Assembly: GCA_031549685.1 (NCBI GenBank)
Contig: JAVBPG010000022.1
Coordinates: 19,090-83,089, forward strand
Direction: 5' to 3'
From: JAITMY01 sp031549685
GTDB taxonomy: Bacteria > Bacteroidota > Bacteroidia > Bacteroidales > UBA932
DNA length: 64,000 nucleotides
Both the position numbers and the translations under genes were made by a program. Of this stretch, positions 52,112-58,299 are shown one piece after another; positions within the stretch are counted from its first letter, which is position 1; every line of letters begins with the position of its first letter. The notes beneath the pieces are model-generated. The model did not search any database and was not told where the DNA came from. It was given only the letters and a program-made list of their open reading frames with translations.

Positions 52112-52660
52112 TCATTTTTTAATCTCCTTATCAGCTTCCAAGTAAATCTCCACCAATCCTTGCGGCAAATCTACCGTAAGGATTTTTTCTTTACCATCTA
52201 CCGAGATAATAAAGTCCTCATTGGCGGGAATGATGATCTCCTGCCCCTGGGGGTTGAGAATTTGCAGGCAGGGGTTTCCCGGGTAGTCAAGCCAATCGCC
52301 CACCAAGCCCAGCTCGCCCAATGCTTTGTCCACCACCTTGTAGCCCATTAGTTCACGGGGTGCAGCGCTGCCACTTCCGGCGGCATGCCGGCGCTGCTGC
52401 CGCGCGCTCAGCTCGGCCATCACCTCCTTGCCCACCAGCTCCGCCGCGCGCTTTTCGCTCTCCATATCGTCAAACACAACCACGTACTTGCTGCCTTTTT
52501 CCTCCGCGCTTTTGAGGTAAAACGGAACGCTTAACCCGTCAACGGTGATGAATAGCGGAGCGCTTTGCGGCAGCGAAAAGTCGTCGTAGAGCGCCAGCAT
52601 CAGCTCGCCGTGCGCCCCGAATGTTTTTTGAAGTTTGCCTATGGCGGTAAGATTATTCAT
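52112..52660 (-). CDS. rimM: 16S rRNA processing protein RimM
   Basis: 30S maturation factor that binds protein S19. It is 182 aa when started at the ATG at 52658-52660 (MNNLTAIGKLQKTFGAHGEL). The same frame is open much further upstream into rpsP, but those residues are unlike RimM. The N-terminal RimM domain is followed by the PRC-barrel (LMGYKVVDKALGELGLVGDW, and EIIIPANEDFI). It lies downstream of rpsP, the usual ribosomal neighbour, but a terminator and a repeat separate them. Confidence 0.93.
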   Translation of the reverse strand: MNNLTAIGKLQKTFGAHGELMLALYDDFSLPQSAPLFITVDGLSVPFYLKSAEEKGSKYVVVFDDMESEKRAAELVGKEVMAELSARQQRRHAAGSGSAAPRELMGYKVVDKALGELGLVGDWLDYPGNPCLQILNPQGQEIIIPANEDFIISVDGKEKILTVDLPQGLVEIYLEADKEIKK

Positions 52661-52682
52661 GCTGCAAAAGTAAGGATTTTTC

Positions 52683-52768
52683 GGGCAAAGACGCAAAGGC
52701 GAAGAAGATAAAGCTTGCAATGCGAGTATGGCATCTTGTTGAAACCTCTTGCGTCTTCGCGGCGTTGC
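52683..52768. repeat. Inverted GCAAAGACGCAAAGGCG element
   Basis: GCAAAGACGCAAAGGCGAAG on the left faces TTGCGTCTTCGCGGCGTTGC on the right. It lies between rimM and the rpsP terminator and is related to 55436-55550. Confidence 0.6.
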
Positions 52769-52781
52769 GCGTATCGCGTAT

Positions 52782-52813
52782 AAAACAAAAAACGCCATGC
52801 AATTTGCACGGCG
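52782..52813 (-). terminator. Rho-independent terminator after rpsP
   Basis: On the minus strand CGCCGTGC, loop AAATT, GCATGGCG (one G-T wobble), then TTTTTTGTTTT. It lies 26 bases after the rpsP stop codon and separates rpsP from rimM. Confidence 0.85.
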
Positions 52814-52838
52814 CTTTATTATTTTGCAAAGCAAAAAA

Positions 52839-53375
52839 TTACTCGGCAGCGGGAGCCTCATCGGCTTCAGCGGCAGGTGCCGCAGCAGCGGCGGCTTCGG
52901 CAGCCTTAGCGGCCAGCTCAGCCTTCTTTTGCGCCAGGGCTTGCGCCTTGGCCTCCTTGGTCTTTTGCTCTTCGCTCAGGCGCTGCTTGCTTCCGTCAAC
53001 CTTAGCCTTGGCCAGCGCCGTGGTTTTGGTCGAGATCTTCGATTCCTTTTCGGTAACCCAAGCTTGGAATTTTTGCTCGGCAGCCTCGGGCGTCAAAGCA
53101 CCCTTTTTTATACCGCCTTCGAGGTGTTTTTTCAACAGCACACCCTTGTAGGACAAAATTGCACGCGTGGTTTCGGTTGGCTGGGCACCCTTGTTAAGCC
53201 AGCCCAAAGCCTTATCGAAGTTGAGATCGATGGTGGCGGGGTTGGTGTTAGGGTTGTAGGTGCCTAACTTTTCAATGAATTTGCCATCGCGTGGCGCCCT
53301 GCTGTCGGCTACCACAATGTGGTAAAAGGCATGACCTTTTTTGCCGCGTCTTGCTAGTCTGATTTTTACAGCCAT
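52839..53375 (-). CDS. rpsP: 30S ribosomal protein S16 with C-terminal Ala/Lys extension
   Basis: Small-subunit protein needed for 30S assembly. The S16 core is residues 1 to about 85 (MAVKIRLARRGKKGHAFYHI, VADSRAPRDGKFIEKLGTYNP). A helical tail to residue 178, rich in Ala, Lys and Glu, follows; such tails are usual in Bacteroidota S16 and absent from the E. coli protein (82 aa). It has its own promoter. Confidence 0.96.
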   Translation of the reverse strand: MAVKIRLARRGKKGHAFYHIVVADSRAPRDGKFIEKLGTYNPNTNPATIDLNFDKALGWLNKGAQPTETTRAILSYKGVLLKKHLEGGIKKGALTPEAAEQKFQAWVTEKESKISTKTTALAKAKVDGSKQRLSEEQKTKEAKAQALAQKKAELAAKAAEAAAAAAPAAEADEAPAAE

Positions 53376-53415
53376 TTTGTTTTTGAAAAATTAAAATAAA
53401 TACTGAAACGGGGGA

Positions 53416-53447
53416 CAAAGGTAGCATTTTTCCCGGAAATACGCAAG
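53416..53447 (-). promoter_or_regulatory. Bacteroidota promoter for rpsP
   Basis: On the minus strand the -7 box TACCTTTG (53423-53416) has a TTG about 20 bases upstream (53446-53444). The leader is about 35 bases. Confidence 0.6.
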
Positions 53448-53518
53448 CCGGACAGGCTTTTTTCCAACTTGATAGAAGAAATGTGACAAATTTGTATCTT
53501 TATTTGAAAACAATGTGA

Positions 53519-53526
53519 TATATTTG
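53519..53526 (+). promoter_or_regulatory. Bacteroidota -7 promoter box for the small membrane protein gene
   Basis: TATATTTG matches TAnnTTTG, 87 bases before the ATG at 53613. TTTG occurs at 53491 and 53503, but neither is at ideal -33 spacing. Confidence 0.45.
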
Positions 53527-53612
53527 TCGCGTCGATTCGGTAGCAATGCGGAGGGCTACCGGAGTTTTACGTTTAATGCATATTAATCTAATCAACTTAA
53601 AATAAAAATACT

Positions 53613-53993
53613 ATGAAAGAATTACGCAAGGAACAGCATCGAAAAAGCTATCTTTGGACCGGACTTGCCGGATTTGCCGGGTTTTCAGGATTCAACTTTT
53701 TTGCAACGGGCAACGTTGCCAGCCTTTTCTTCTTCTCCTTCTTCGGGTTCTTTGTTTTTTTCATTATGCGCTACCTCACAAGGGGCACGTGGGACGAGCG
53801 CCTGCTGGACAACCTGAAGGCGGCGCGGGTTAACGGCACCATGGTAACCTATGTGGCCATCACGCTTATGGGAGTTATTCCCATGTGGACGCCTGTAGCG
53901 CAGCTGTTCTACGTGCTCGGATGCGGCGCGGCCATTTTCCTGGCCTTGGTAACCTGGTGCGTATCATTTGTGTACTACGAGTATAGGAGATAG
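53613..53993 (+). CDS. Small membrane protein, DUF3796-like
   Basis: 126-aa protein with probably four membrane helices: two early (GFSGFNFFATGNVASLFFFS and FGFFVFFIMRYL) and two late. It resembles the DUF3796/YoaK-like membrane partners of small XRE regulators. The stop codon lies 1 base before the regulator's ATG, so the two are a unit. The role is unknown; in similar pairs the membrane protein is thought to influence the regulator. Confidence 0.7.
   Translation: MKELRKEQHRKSYLWTGLAGFAGFSGFNFFATGNVASLFFFSFFGFFVFFIMRYLTRGTWDERLLDNLKAARVNGTMVTYVAITLMGVIPMWTPVAQLFYVLGCGAAIFLALVTWCVSFVYYEYRR
53985..53990 (+). promoter_or_regulatory. Shine-Dalgarno-like site for the XRE regulator
   Basis: AGGAGA lies 4 bases before the ATG at 53995, inside the end of the upstream gene. 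Clear Shine-Dalgarno sites are otherwise rare in this window, so it supports the start at 53995 and may hint at a gene of foreign origin. Confidence 0.5.
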
Positions 53994-53994
53994 C

Positions 53995-54195
53995 ATGTCC
54001 GAATTTACCAGCAACATCAAGGAGTATCGCCAGCAGGCCGGGTTGACCCAGGAGGAGCTGGCGGCGCGCGTAAACGTTCGCCGCGAAACCATTGTGCGGC
54101 TTGAGGCCGGCCGGTATAACCCCTCGCTTAAGCTGGCCATTGACCTGTCACGGGCGCTCAGCTCACCCATCGAAAAGCTGTTTGTCTTCGAGTAA
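53995..54195 (+). CDS. XRE-family small transcriptional regulator
   Basis: 66-aa protein made of a single helix-turn-helix: IKEYRQQAGLTQEELAARV, then VRRETIVRLEAGRYNPSLKL, then AIDLSRALSSPIEKLFVFE. It resembles the YozG/HTH_3 regulators coupled to membrane proteins. The start at 53995 (MSEFTSNIKEYRQ) is favoured by the AGGAGA site; a longer frame overlaps the upstream gene. It is expected to regulate its own two-gene unit. Confidence 0.9.
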   Translation: MSEFTSNIKEYRQQAGLTQEELAARVNVRRETIVRLEAGRYNPSLKLAIDLSRALSSPIEKLFVFE

Positions 54196-54284
54196 CGCAC
54201 GAGCTGCGGGCGTAGCCACGCTGTGGCGGAGCGGAGTTCGGCCGAGTCAAGCGCACGCCGGCGGTGGGTTACGCAAAAAAAACG

Positions 54285-54292
54285 TACTTTTG
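54285..54292 (+). promoter_or_regulatory. Bacteroidota -7 promoter box for fmt
   Basis: TACTTTTG matches TAnnTTTG and is 25 bases upstream of the ATG at 54318. The leader is almost entirely AAATCGTAAATG-type repeat. Confidence 0.5.
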
Positions 54293-54301
54293 CACGTATC
54301 A

Positions 54302-54336
54302 AAATCATAAATCGTAAATGGTAAATTGTAAATCAA
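54302..54336. repeat. Degenerate repeat supplying the fmt start codon
   Basis: Imperfect units AAATCATAAATCGTAAATGG and TAAATTGTAAATC. The ATG of fmt is within the second unit, so the first six codons (MVNCKS) are repeat-derived. Confidence 0.6.
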
Positions 54337-55427
54337 GAGATTGCCGCATCGTTTTTATGGGCACGCCCGAGTTTGCCGTTGGGCCGCTACAAGCCCTGGT
54401 CGAAGGCGGATACAAGGTGGTGGCCGTGGTTACCGCCCCCGATAAGCCCGCCGGGCGCGGCATGCAGCTGCAACAATCGGCTGTAAAACAATATGCTGTT
54501 AATCAAAATATTACAGTATTACAACCGGTTAAGCTGCGTGACGAAGGTTTTTTAGCGGAGCTAAAGGCACTTGAGGCTGATTTATTTATAGTGGTGGCAT
54601 TCAGAATGTTGCCCGAGATAGTTTGGGCTATGCCACGCCTGGGAACATTTAACCTGCATGCCTCGCTGCTGCCCAACTACCGTGGCGCCGCACCCATAAA
54701 TTGGGCCATTATTAACGGCGATACCGAAACCGGCGTTACCACCTTTTTCATCAACGAGGAGATTGACGCGGGTAAGATTTTGCTGCAGGAAAAAGTCCCA
54801 ATCCTCGCCTCGGATAACGCCGAAACCCTCCACGACAAGCTAAAATCGCTGGGAAGTACGCTGGTTCTAAAAACCGTAGATGGAATTATAAATAATTCTA
54901 TATCAGCGATTTCACAGAATGAGACTTACGATATCAACAAGTTTTCAACAGCCCCGAAGCTTTTTAAGGAAAACACCCGCTTAGACTGGCAAAAAACAGC
55001 CCGCCGGCTGGTCGATTTTGTGCGCGGCTTGAGCCCTTACCCGGCAGCCTGGTGCGAGTTGACCGTGGACGGAAATCCCGTGGCGGTAAAAATTTTTGCG
55101 GCGCATGCAGAGGAGGAAAATGCTGGACAAAACTGTCATTCCGGCCTTGAGCCGGAATCCCAACCCAAGGATTGTCATTGCGGGCTCGACCCGCAATCCC
55201 CGGATATGAGGATGGCGAATCAAGTTCGGGATGACAACTTCAAGAATGAGATTCCGGCTCAGGGCCGGAATGACAAAGAGAAGGCCTGCGTGCTTACCAA
55301 CGGCTCCTCCTTCCTCAAAATCCGCTGCGCCGACGGCTACCTGTGCGTGGACGAGCTGCAGCTGACGGGAAAAAAGCGCATGAAAACCGAGGATTTTTTG
55401 AGAGGATTCCGGGGAAAGTTTGAGTAA
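54318..55427 (+). CDS. fmt: Methionyl-tRNA formyltransferase with an in-frame palindromic insertion
   Basis: Formylates initiator Met-tRNA. The formyltransferase domain (about 1-205) has the start RIVFMGTPEFAV and the catalytic segment FNLHASLLPNYRGAAPINWA, with Asp in INEEIDAGKILL. The C-terminal domain (about 225-369) is split by about 47 extra residues (CHSGLEPES, CHCGLDPQSP, QVRDDN and similar) coded by a nested REP-like element at 55134-55275. After it the normal sequence resumes (CADGYLCVDELQLTGKKRMK). Length is 369 aa against the usual 305-325. The frame is intact, so the enzyme is probably functional with an exposed loop. Confidence 0.93.
   Translation: MVNCKSRDCRIVFMGTPEFAVGPLQALVEGGYKVVAVVTAPDKPAGRGMQLQQSAVKQYAVNQNITVLQPVKLRDEGFLAELKALEADLFIVVAFRMLPEIVWAMPRLGTFNLHASLLPNYRGAAPINWAIINGDTETGVTTFFINEEIDAGKILLQEKVPILASDNAETLHDKLKSLGSTLVLKTVDGIINNSISAISQNETYDINKFSTAPKLFKENTRLDWQKTARRLVDFVRGLSPYPAAWCELTVDGNPVAVKIFAAHAEEENAGQNCHSGLEPESQPKDCHCGLDPQSPDMRMANQVRDDNFKNEIPAQGRNDKEKACVLTNGSSFLKIRCADGYLCVDELQLTGKKRMKTEDFLRGFRGKFE
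55134..55275. repeat. Nested REP-like element inside the fmt coding region
   Basis: The outer arms TGTCATTCCGGCCTTGAGCC (55134) and its complement ending GGGCCGGAATGACA (55275) pair over 26 bases with one mismatch. A second element lies inside at 55172-55237 (TTGTCATTGCGGGCTCGACC to GTTCGGGATGACAA), of the same chimeric type as 2993-3080. The reading frame of fmt passes through both without a stop codon. Confidence 0.9.
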
Positions 55428-55435
55428 AATAAACC

Positions 55436-55550
55436 TCACGCAAAGGCGCAGATACACAAAAATTAGCCACTAATACACGATTTTTCTTGCTTTATTTCGT
55501 GAATTAGTGGTTAAAACATTATTCTTTTGCGCCTTAGCGTCTTTGCGTGA
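55436..55550. repeat. Inverted TCACGCAAAGGCGC element between fmt and the GH28 gene
   Basis: The outer arms TCACGCAAAGGCGCAGATAC and GCGCCTTAGCGTCTTTGCGT then GA pair. The inner arms TTAGCCACTAATACACGA and TCGTGAATTAGTGGTTAA also pair. It lies between convergent genes and may act as a two-way terminator. Confidence 0.75.
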
Positions 55551-55556
55551 TACGCT

Positions 55557-56888
55557 CTACTTTGCCCAAGTGGGCACACCCGCCGCGCCGCCAATCCTTA
55601 CATTTTCCATCACAATATTCTCGGTGTTCGTCAGGTCAACCGCGTTGGGAGCAGCGCCTATTTTTACGTTCGAAAAGTAAATATCGCGCACCTTTTTTTC
55701 GGGGAAACCCTGCACCACAATTCCCGCGTTGGTAGCCTTTTCAATGCTCAGGTTGCCAATGTGCACGTTGCTTATATCCGTGGCGTAGCCTTGCCCCTCG
55801 CCGTGGTAGTAGGAGGTAATAAACACGCCGTCCTCCACCGTGCCCAGCTGCACGCTATCTACAAAAATGTTGCGGATATAGCCGCCGCGATCGGGGTTCG
55901 ATTTCAGGTAAACGCCGCGCTTGAGTGCACCTGCGTAGCTGCAATTTTTCACAAAAACGTTTTCCACTCCGGCCGACATTTCGCTGCCTATAACCAGGGC
56001 GTGCAAGCCGCGAAATCGGCAATTGCGCACCACAATATTTCGGCTGCCGTGCCCGGCCGCGCGCCCCTCGTGGTCACGCCCGGCCTTAATGGCCACGTTG
56101 TCGTCGGCGTTGTCGAACTCCACGTTTTCTATCAAAATATCTTCGCTGTATTCGGGGTCTATGCCGTCGTTGTTTTTGTTGTAGGTGGCAAAGCTAATGC
56201 TGCGCACCGTAGCATTTTTGCACTCGAGCAGGTGTATGCACCAAAACGGCGAATCCTCAACCCGCACGCCCTCTATCAAAATATTTTTGCAACCGTAGAG
56301 CTGTATTAAGTGCGGTCGCAAAAAATGGCCTTCGCCGAAAATGCGCTTTTCAACGGGCACGCTTTGGTGGTTCATCTCGCGCGATAGCTGTTGATCGTTT
56401 TTTTGCTGCGCAGCCCAGGGCGAAAAGCTTTGCGAGGCCTCGCCATCAATTACGCCACGGCCGGTAATGGCTACATTCTCTAAGCCATACCCGTAAATAA
56501 ACGGGCTGTAGTTGTACAAAAAAGTTCCCTCCCAGCTGGTTTTTACCACAGGTAAGTAGTGCACGGGCTTACCGCCGAATTGAATTTTCGCGCCATCCTC
56601 AAGCCGCAGGTTCATGTTGCTCACCAGGTGAATGGGGCCATGCATGAGGTAAACTCCGGCAGGAACCACCACGCTGCCACCGCCGCCTTGGGCGCAGGCG
56701 GCAATGGCCTTGTCAAAGGCGGGCTTGCAGTCGGTGGCGCTATCGCCCACCGCGCCAAAATCGGCTACGCTAAAAGCCGCGTTGGCAAATACCGGCGCCT
56801 GGATGCGCGCTACAATGCGCTCGACTGTTTCGGGCTGTGAGGAGCAGCCAAGAAGGAGTGAGGCGATGATAGGAATGTATTTTTTCAT
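55557..56888 (-). CDS. Glycoside hydrolase family 28-like lipoprotein
   Basis: 443-aa right-handed beta-helix enzyme of the polygalacturonase family, likely acting on rhamnogalacturonan or related uronate links. The signal ends LLLGC (Cys15), so it is a lipoprotein. The family opening AAFSVADFGAVGDSATDCKP and GGSVVVPAGVYLMHG is present. The active-site motifs are kept: NNDGIDPE, DNADDNVAIKAG, GHGSRN and GSEMSAG. No carbohydrate-utilisation locus (SusC/D or regulator) is adjacent, so it may act in a dispersed pathway. Confidence 0.93.
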   Translation of the reverse strand: MKKYIPIIASLLLGCSSQPETVERIVARIQAPVFANAAFSVADFGAVGDSATDCKPAFDKAIAACAQGGGGSVVVPAGVYLMHGPIHLVSNMNLRLEDGAKIQFGGKPVHYLPVVKTSWEGTFLYNYSPFIYGYGLENVAITGRGVIDGEASQSFSPWAAQQKNDQQLSREMNHQSVPVEKRIFGEGHFLRPHLIQLYGCKNILIEGVRVEDSPFWCIHLLECKNATVRSISFATYNKNNDGIDPEYSEDILIENVEFDNADDNVAIKAGRDHEGRAAGHGSRNIVVRNCRFRGLHALVIGSEMSAGVENVFVKNCSYAGALKRGVYLKSNPDRGGYIRNIFVDSVQLGTVEDGVFITSYYHGEGQGYATDISNVHIGNLSIEKATNAGIVVQGFPEKKVRDIYFSNVKIGAAPNAVDLTNTENIVMENVRIGGAAGVPTWAK

Positions 56889-56911
56889 AGTGAAGAATTT
56901 TATGCAAAGTA

Positions 56912-56955
56912 CGTCATTGCGAGGGCGAGGAACGAGGACGCTACGATTGAGATTC
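56912..56955. repeat. REP-like unit overlapping a gene end
   Basis: CGTCATTGCGAGGGCGAGGA to CTACGATTGAGATTC. Its right part overlaps the last codons of the C_GCAxxG_C_C gene (56941-57414), which therefore ends IESQS from repeat-derived codons. Confidence 0.65.
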
Positions 56956-57414
56956 TATGCTATTCAGCTGCTCGCCCGCAATTCTCGCCGCCACCGCCAC
57001 GTACTCGGCGCAGGGGCGCTTGGCGTAGTACTCGGCCGTGCGCGCGGATGGGGTGGGAGCGTCCTTGACCTGCGCTAACCCCAGCAGCTCGCGGCAAACG
57101 ATGGAGCCATTCTCCGCACGAAATTTTTCGGCCAGCTCCTGCTCCGCGGCGTACAGCCGCTTCTTGGCCCCGGCATCCTGCGGGTCGGGGTTGGGGTAGC
57201 GCAGGCCCGCAAGCATGCACATGCCGCTCACCGCGCCGCAAATCTCGCGCAGGCGCCCCACGCCGCCGCCAAAGGGAGCCGACAGCGTTGCCGCCAAGCT
57301 TTTATTCAAGTCAAATAAATCGGCGTAGGCCAAAAAAACGGACTGGGCGCAATTGTAGCCCTCATCCTTAAACAGCGATACGGCGCGCGCTACGCGCTCC
57401 TCAACGTTAAGCAT
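56941..57414 (-). CDS. C_GCAxxG_C_C family protein (putative redox-active)
   Basis: 157-aa protein of the C_GCAxxG_C_C family, named for conserved cysteines: Cys in GYNCAQSVF, the central CGAVSGMCMLAG, VCRELLG and RPCAEYV. The family is thought to bind a metal or take part in redox chemistry, but no reaction is known. Its last few codons come from a REP-like repeat. A -7 box lies 19 bases upstream of the ATG, which would leave a very short leader. Confidence 0.88.
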   Translation of the reverse strand: MLNVEERVARAVSLFKDEGYNCAQSVFLAYADLFDLNKSLAATLSAPFGGGVGRLREICGAVSGMCMLAGLRYPNPDPQDAGAKKRLYAAEQELAEKFRAENGSIVCRELLGLAQVKDAPTPSARTAEYYAKRPCAEYVAVAARIAGEQLNSIESQS

Positions 57415-57432
57415 TTTGCAAGAGTGTTTTTA

Positions 57433-57440
57433 CAAAGATA
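57433..57440 (-). promoter_or_regulatory. Bacteroidota -7 promoter box for the C_GCAxxG_C_C gene
   Basis: On the minus strand it reads TATCTTTG. The ATG at 57414 is 18 bases downstream, implying a leader of about 10 bases. Confidence 0.45.
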
Positions 57441-57578
57441 GCACATAAGATGTTTAAATGCCAAGCCGAACAACAGCTTACATGAGATTCAACTAAGCTA
57501 TTCTCTTAGTGTTACTTTGTGCATAACTTTTATGAAACTTTCGTGATAGATGTTAATCGCATTGTACGTAAAAATTTT

Positions 57579-57586
57579 TACCTTTG
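57579..57586 (+). promoter_or_regulatory. Bacteroidota -7 promoter box for the cupin gene
   Basis: TACCTTTG matches TAnnTTTG. It overlaps an in-frame TTG at 57584, which argues that the real start codon is the ATG at 57614. Confidence 0.55.
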
Positions 57587-57613
57587 AAACCATTCCGCTT
57601 TTTGCTTACACAA

Positions 57614-58048
57614 ATGACAGCCGAAAAAATCATACAGCACTTGGGTTTGCTGCCTCACCCCGAGGGCGGCTACTATAGGGAAACCTACCGCAGCACCGAG
57701 CGCATGACCACCGCCGATGGCCGCCAGCGTAGCGTGTGCACCGCCATTTACTACCTGCTGCGCGATGACGAAAAATCGCAGCTACACCGCATAAAGTCCG
57801 ACGGAATCTGGCACTTCCACCGGGGGCAGGCTTTAGAAATTGTGCTGCTTGAGGATGGCATCCAGCGCAGCATTTTGCTTGGCTGCGATGTGGAGCGCGG
57901 CGAGGTACCGCAAGCCGTAGTACCCGCCGGTGCTTGGTTTGGCGCAGGGCTGAAGGAGGGCAAGGGCTACGCCCTGGTCAGCTGCACCGTGGCGCCGGGG
58001 TTCGATTTTGAAGATTTTGAGATGTGGGAGAATAAAGCTACCAAATAA
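57614..58048 (+). CDS. DUF985 cupin protein
   Basis: 144-aa cupin from ATG 57614 (MTAEKIIQHLGLLPHPEGGY). The family signature HPEGGYYRETYRS is followed by the cupin barrel strands (HRIKSDGIWHFHRGQALEIV, then VPAGAWFGAGLKEGKGYALV and CTVAPGFDFEDFE). DUF985 cupins probably bind a sugar or small acid; no activity is assigned. It is monocistronic. Confidence 0.9.
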   Translation: MTAEKIIQHLGLLPHPEGGYYRETYRSTERMTTADGRQRSVCTAIYYLLRDDEKSQLHRIKSDGIWHFHRGQALEIVLLEDGIQRSILLGCDVERGEVPQAVVPAGAWFGAGLKEGKGYALVSCTVAPGFDFEDFEMWENKATK

Positions 58049-58098
58049 ATGCTGCGATTTATACTTGGATTGCATATAACAACGTTTCACTTTTAGTC

Positions 58099-58187
58099 GG
58101 AGATTTCTCGCATTGCTCGAAATGACGTGCTATAAAAAATAGCATAGAGTTGGTTGGGGGAGGCAGCAAAGCCGCCTCCCCAACCAA
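58099..58187. repeat. REP half-unit plus GC-rich hairpin module, copy 1
   Basis: GGAGATTTCTCGCATTGCTC then GAAATGACG (58099-58127), followed 22 bases later by a strong hairpin TTGGTTGGGGGAGGC / GCCTCCCCAACCAA (58150-58187). The same two-part arrangement recurs at 63904-63995. Confidence 0.7.
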
Positions 58188-58261
58188 CCAAGTTGCTCAT
58201 CCTTTACCGTCATTTTCACCGAAAGAAAATAATACATTAAATAACAAATACTTATATAAAT

Positions 58262-58292
58262 CCTAATCTTTAAATTTTTAAACTTTAAACCA
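58262..58292. repeat. Start-proximal degenerate repeat before hppA
   Basis: Units AATCTTTAAATTTTTAAA and CTTTAAACC end 8 bases before the ATG at 58300. Confidence 0.5.
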
Positions 58293-58299
58293 AATCACT

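Noticed and set aside
52661..52861. Longer RimM (67 extra residues) reaching into rpsP
   Set aside because: The extension crosses the rpsP terminator and a repeat and has no likeness to RimM; ATG at 52658-52660 gives the family length.
53613..54195. Toxin-antitoxin reading of the membrane protein/XRE pair
   Set aside because: The membrane protein is larger and more hydrophobic than known toxins and the regulator follows rather than precedes it; the DUF3796-like module explains the pair better.
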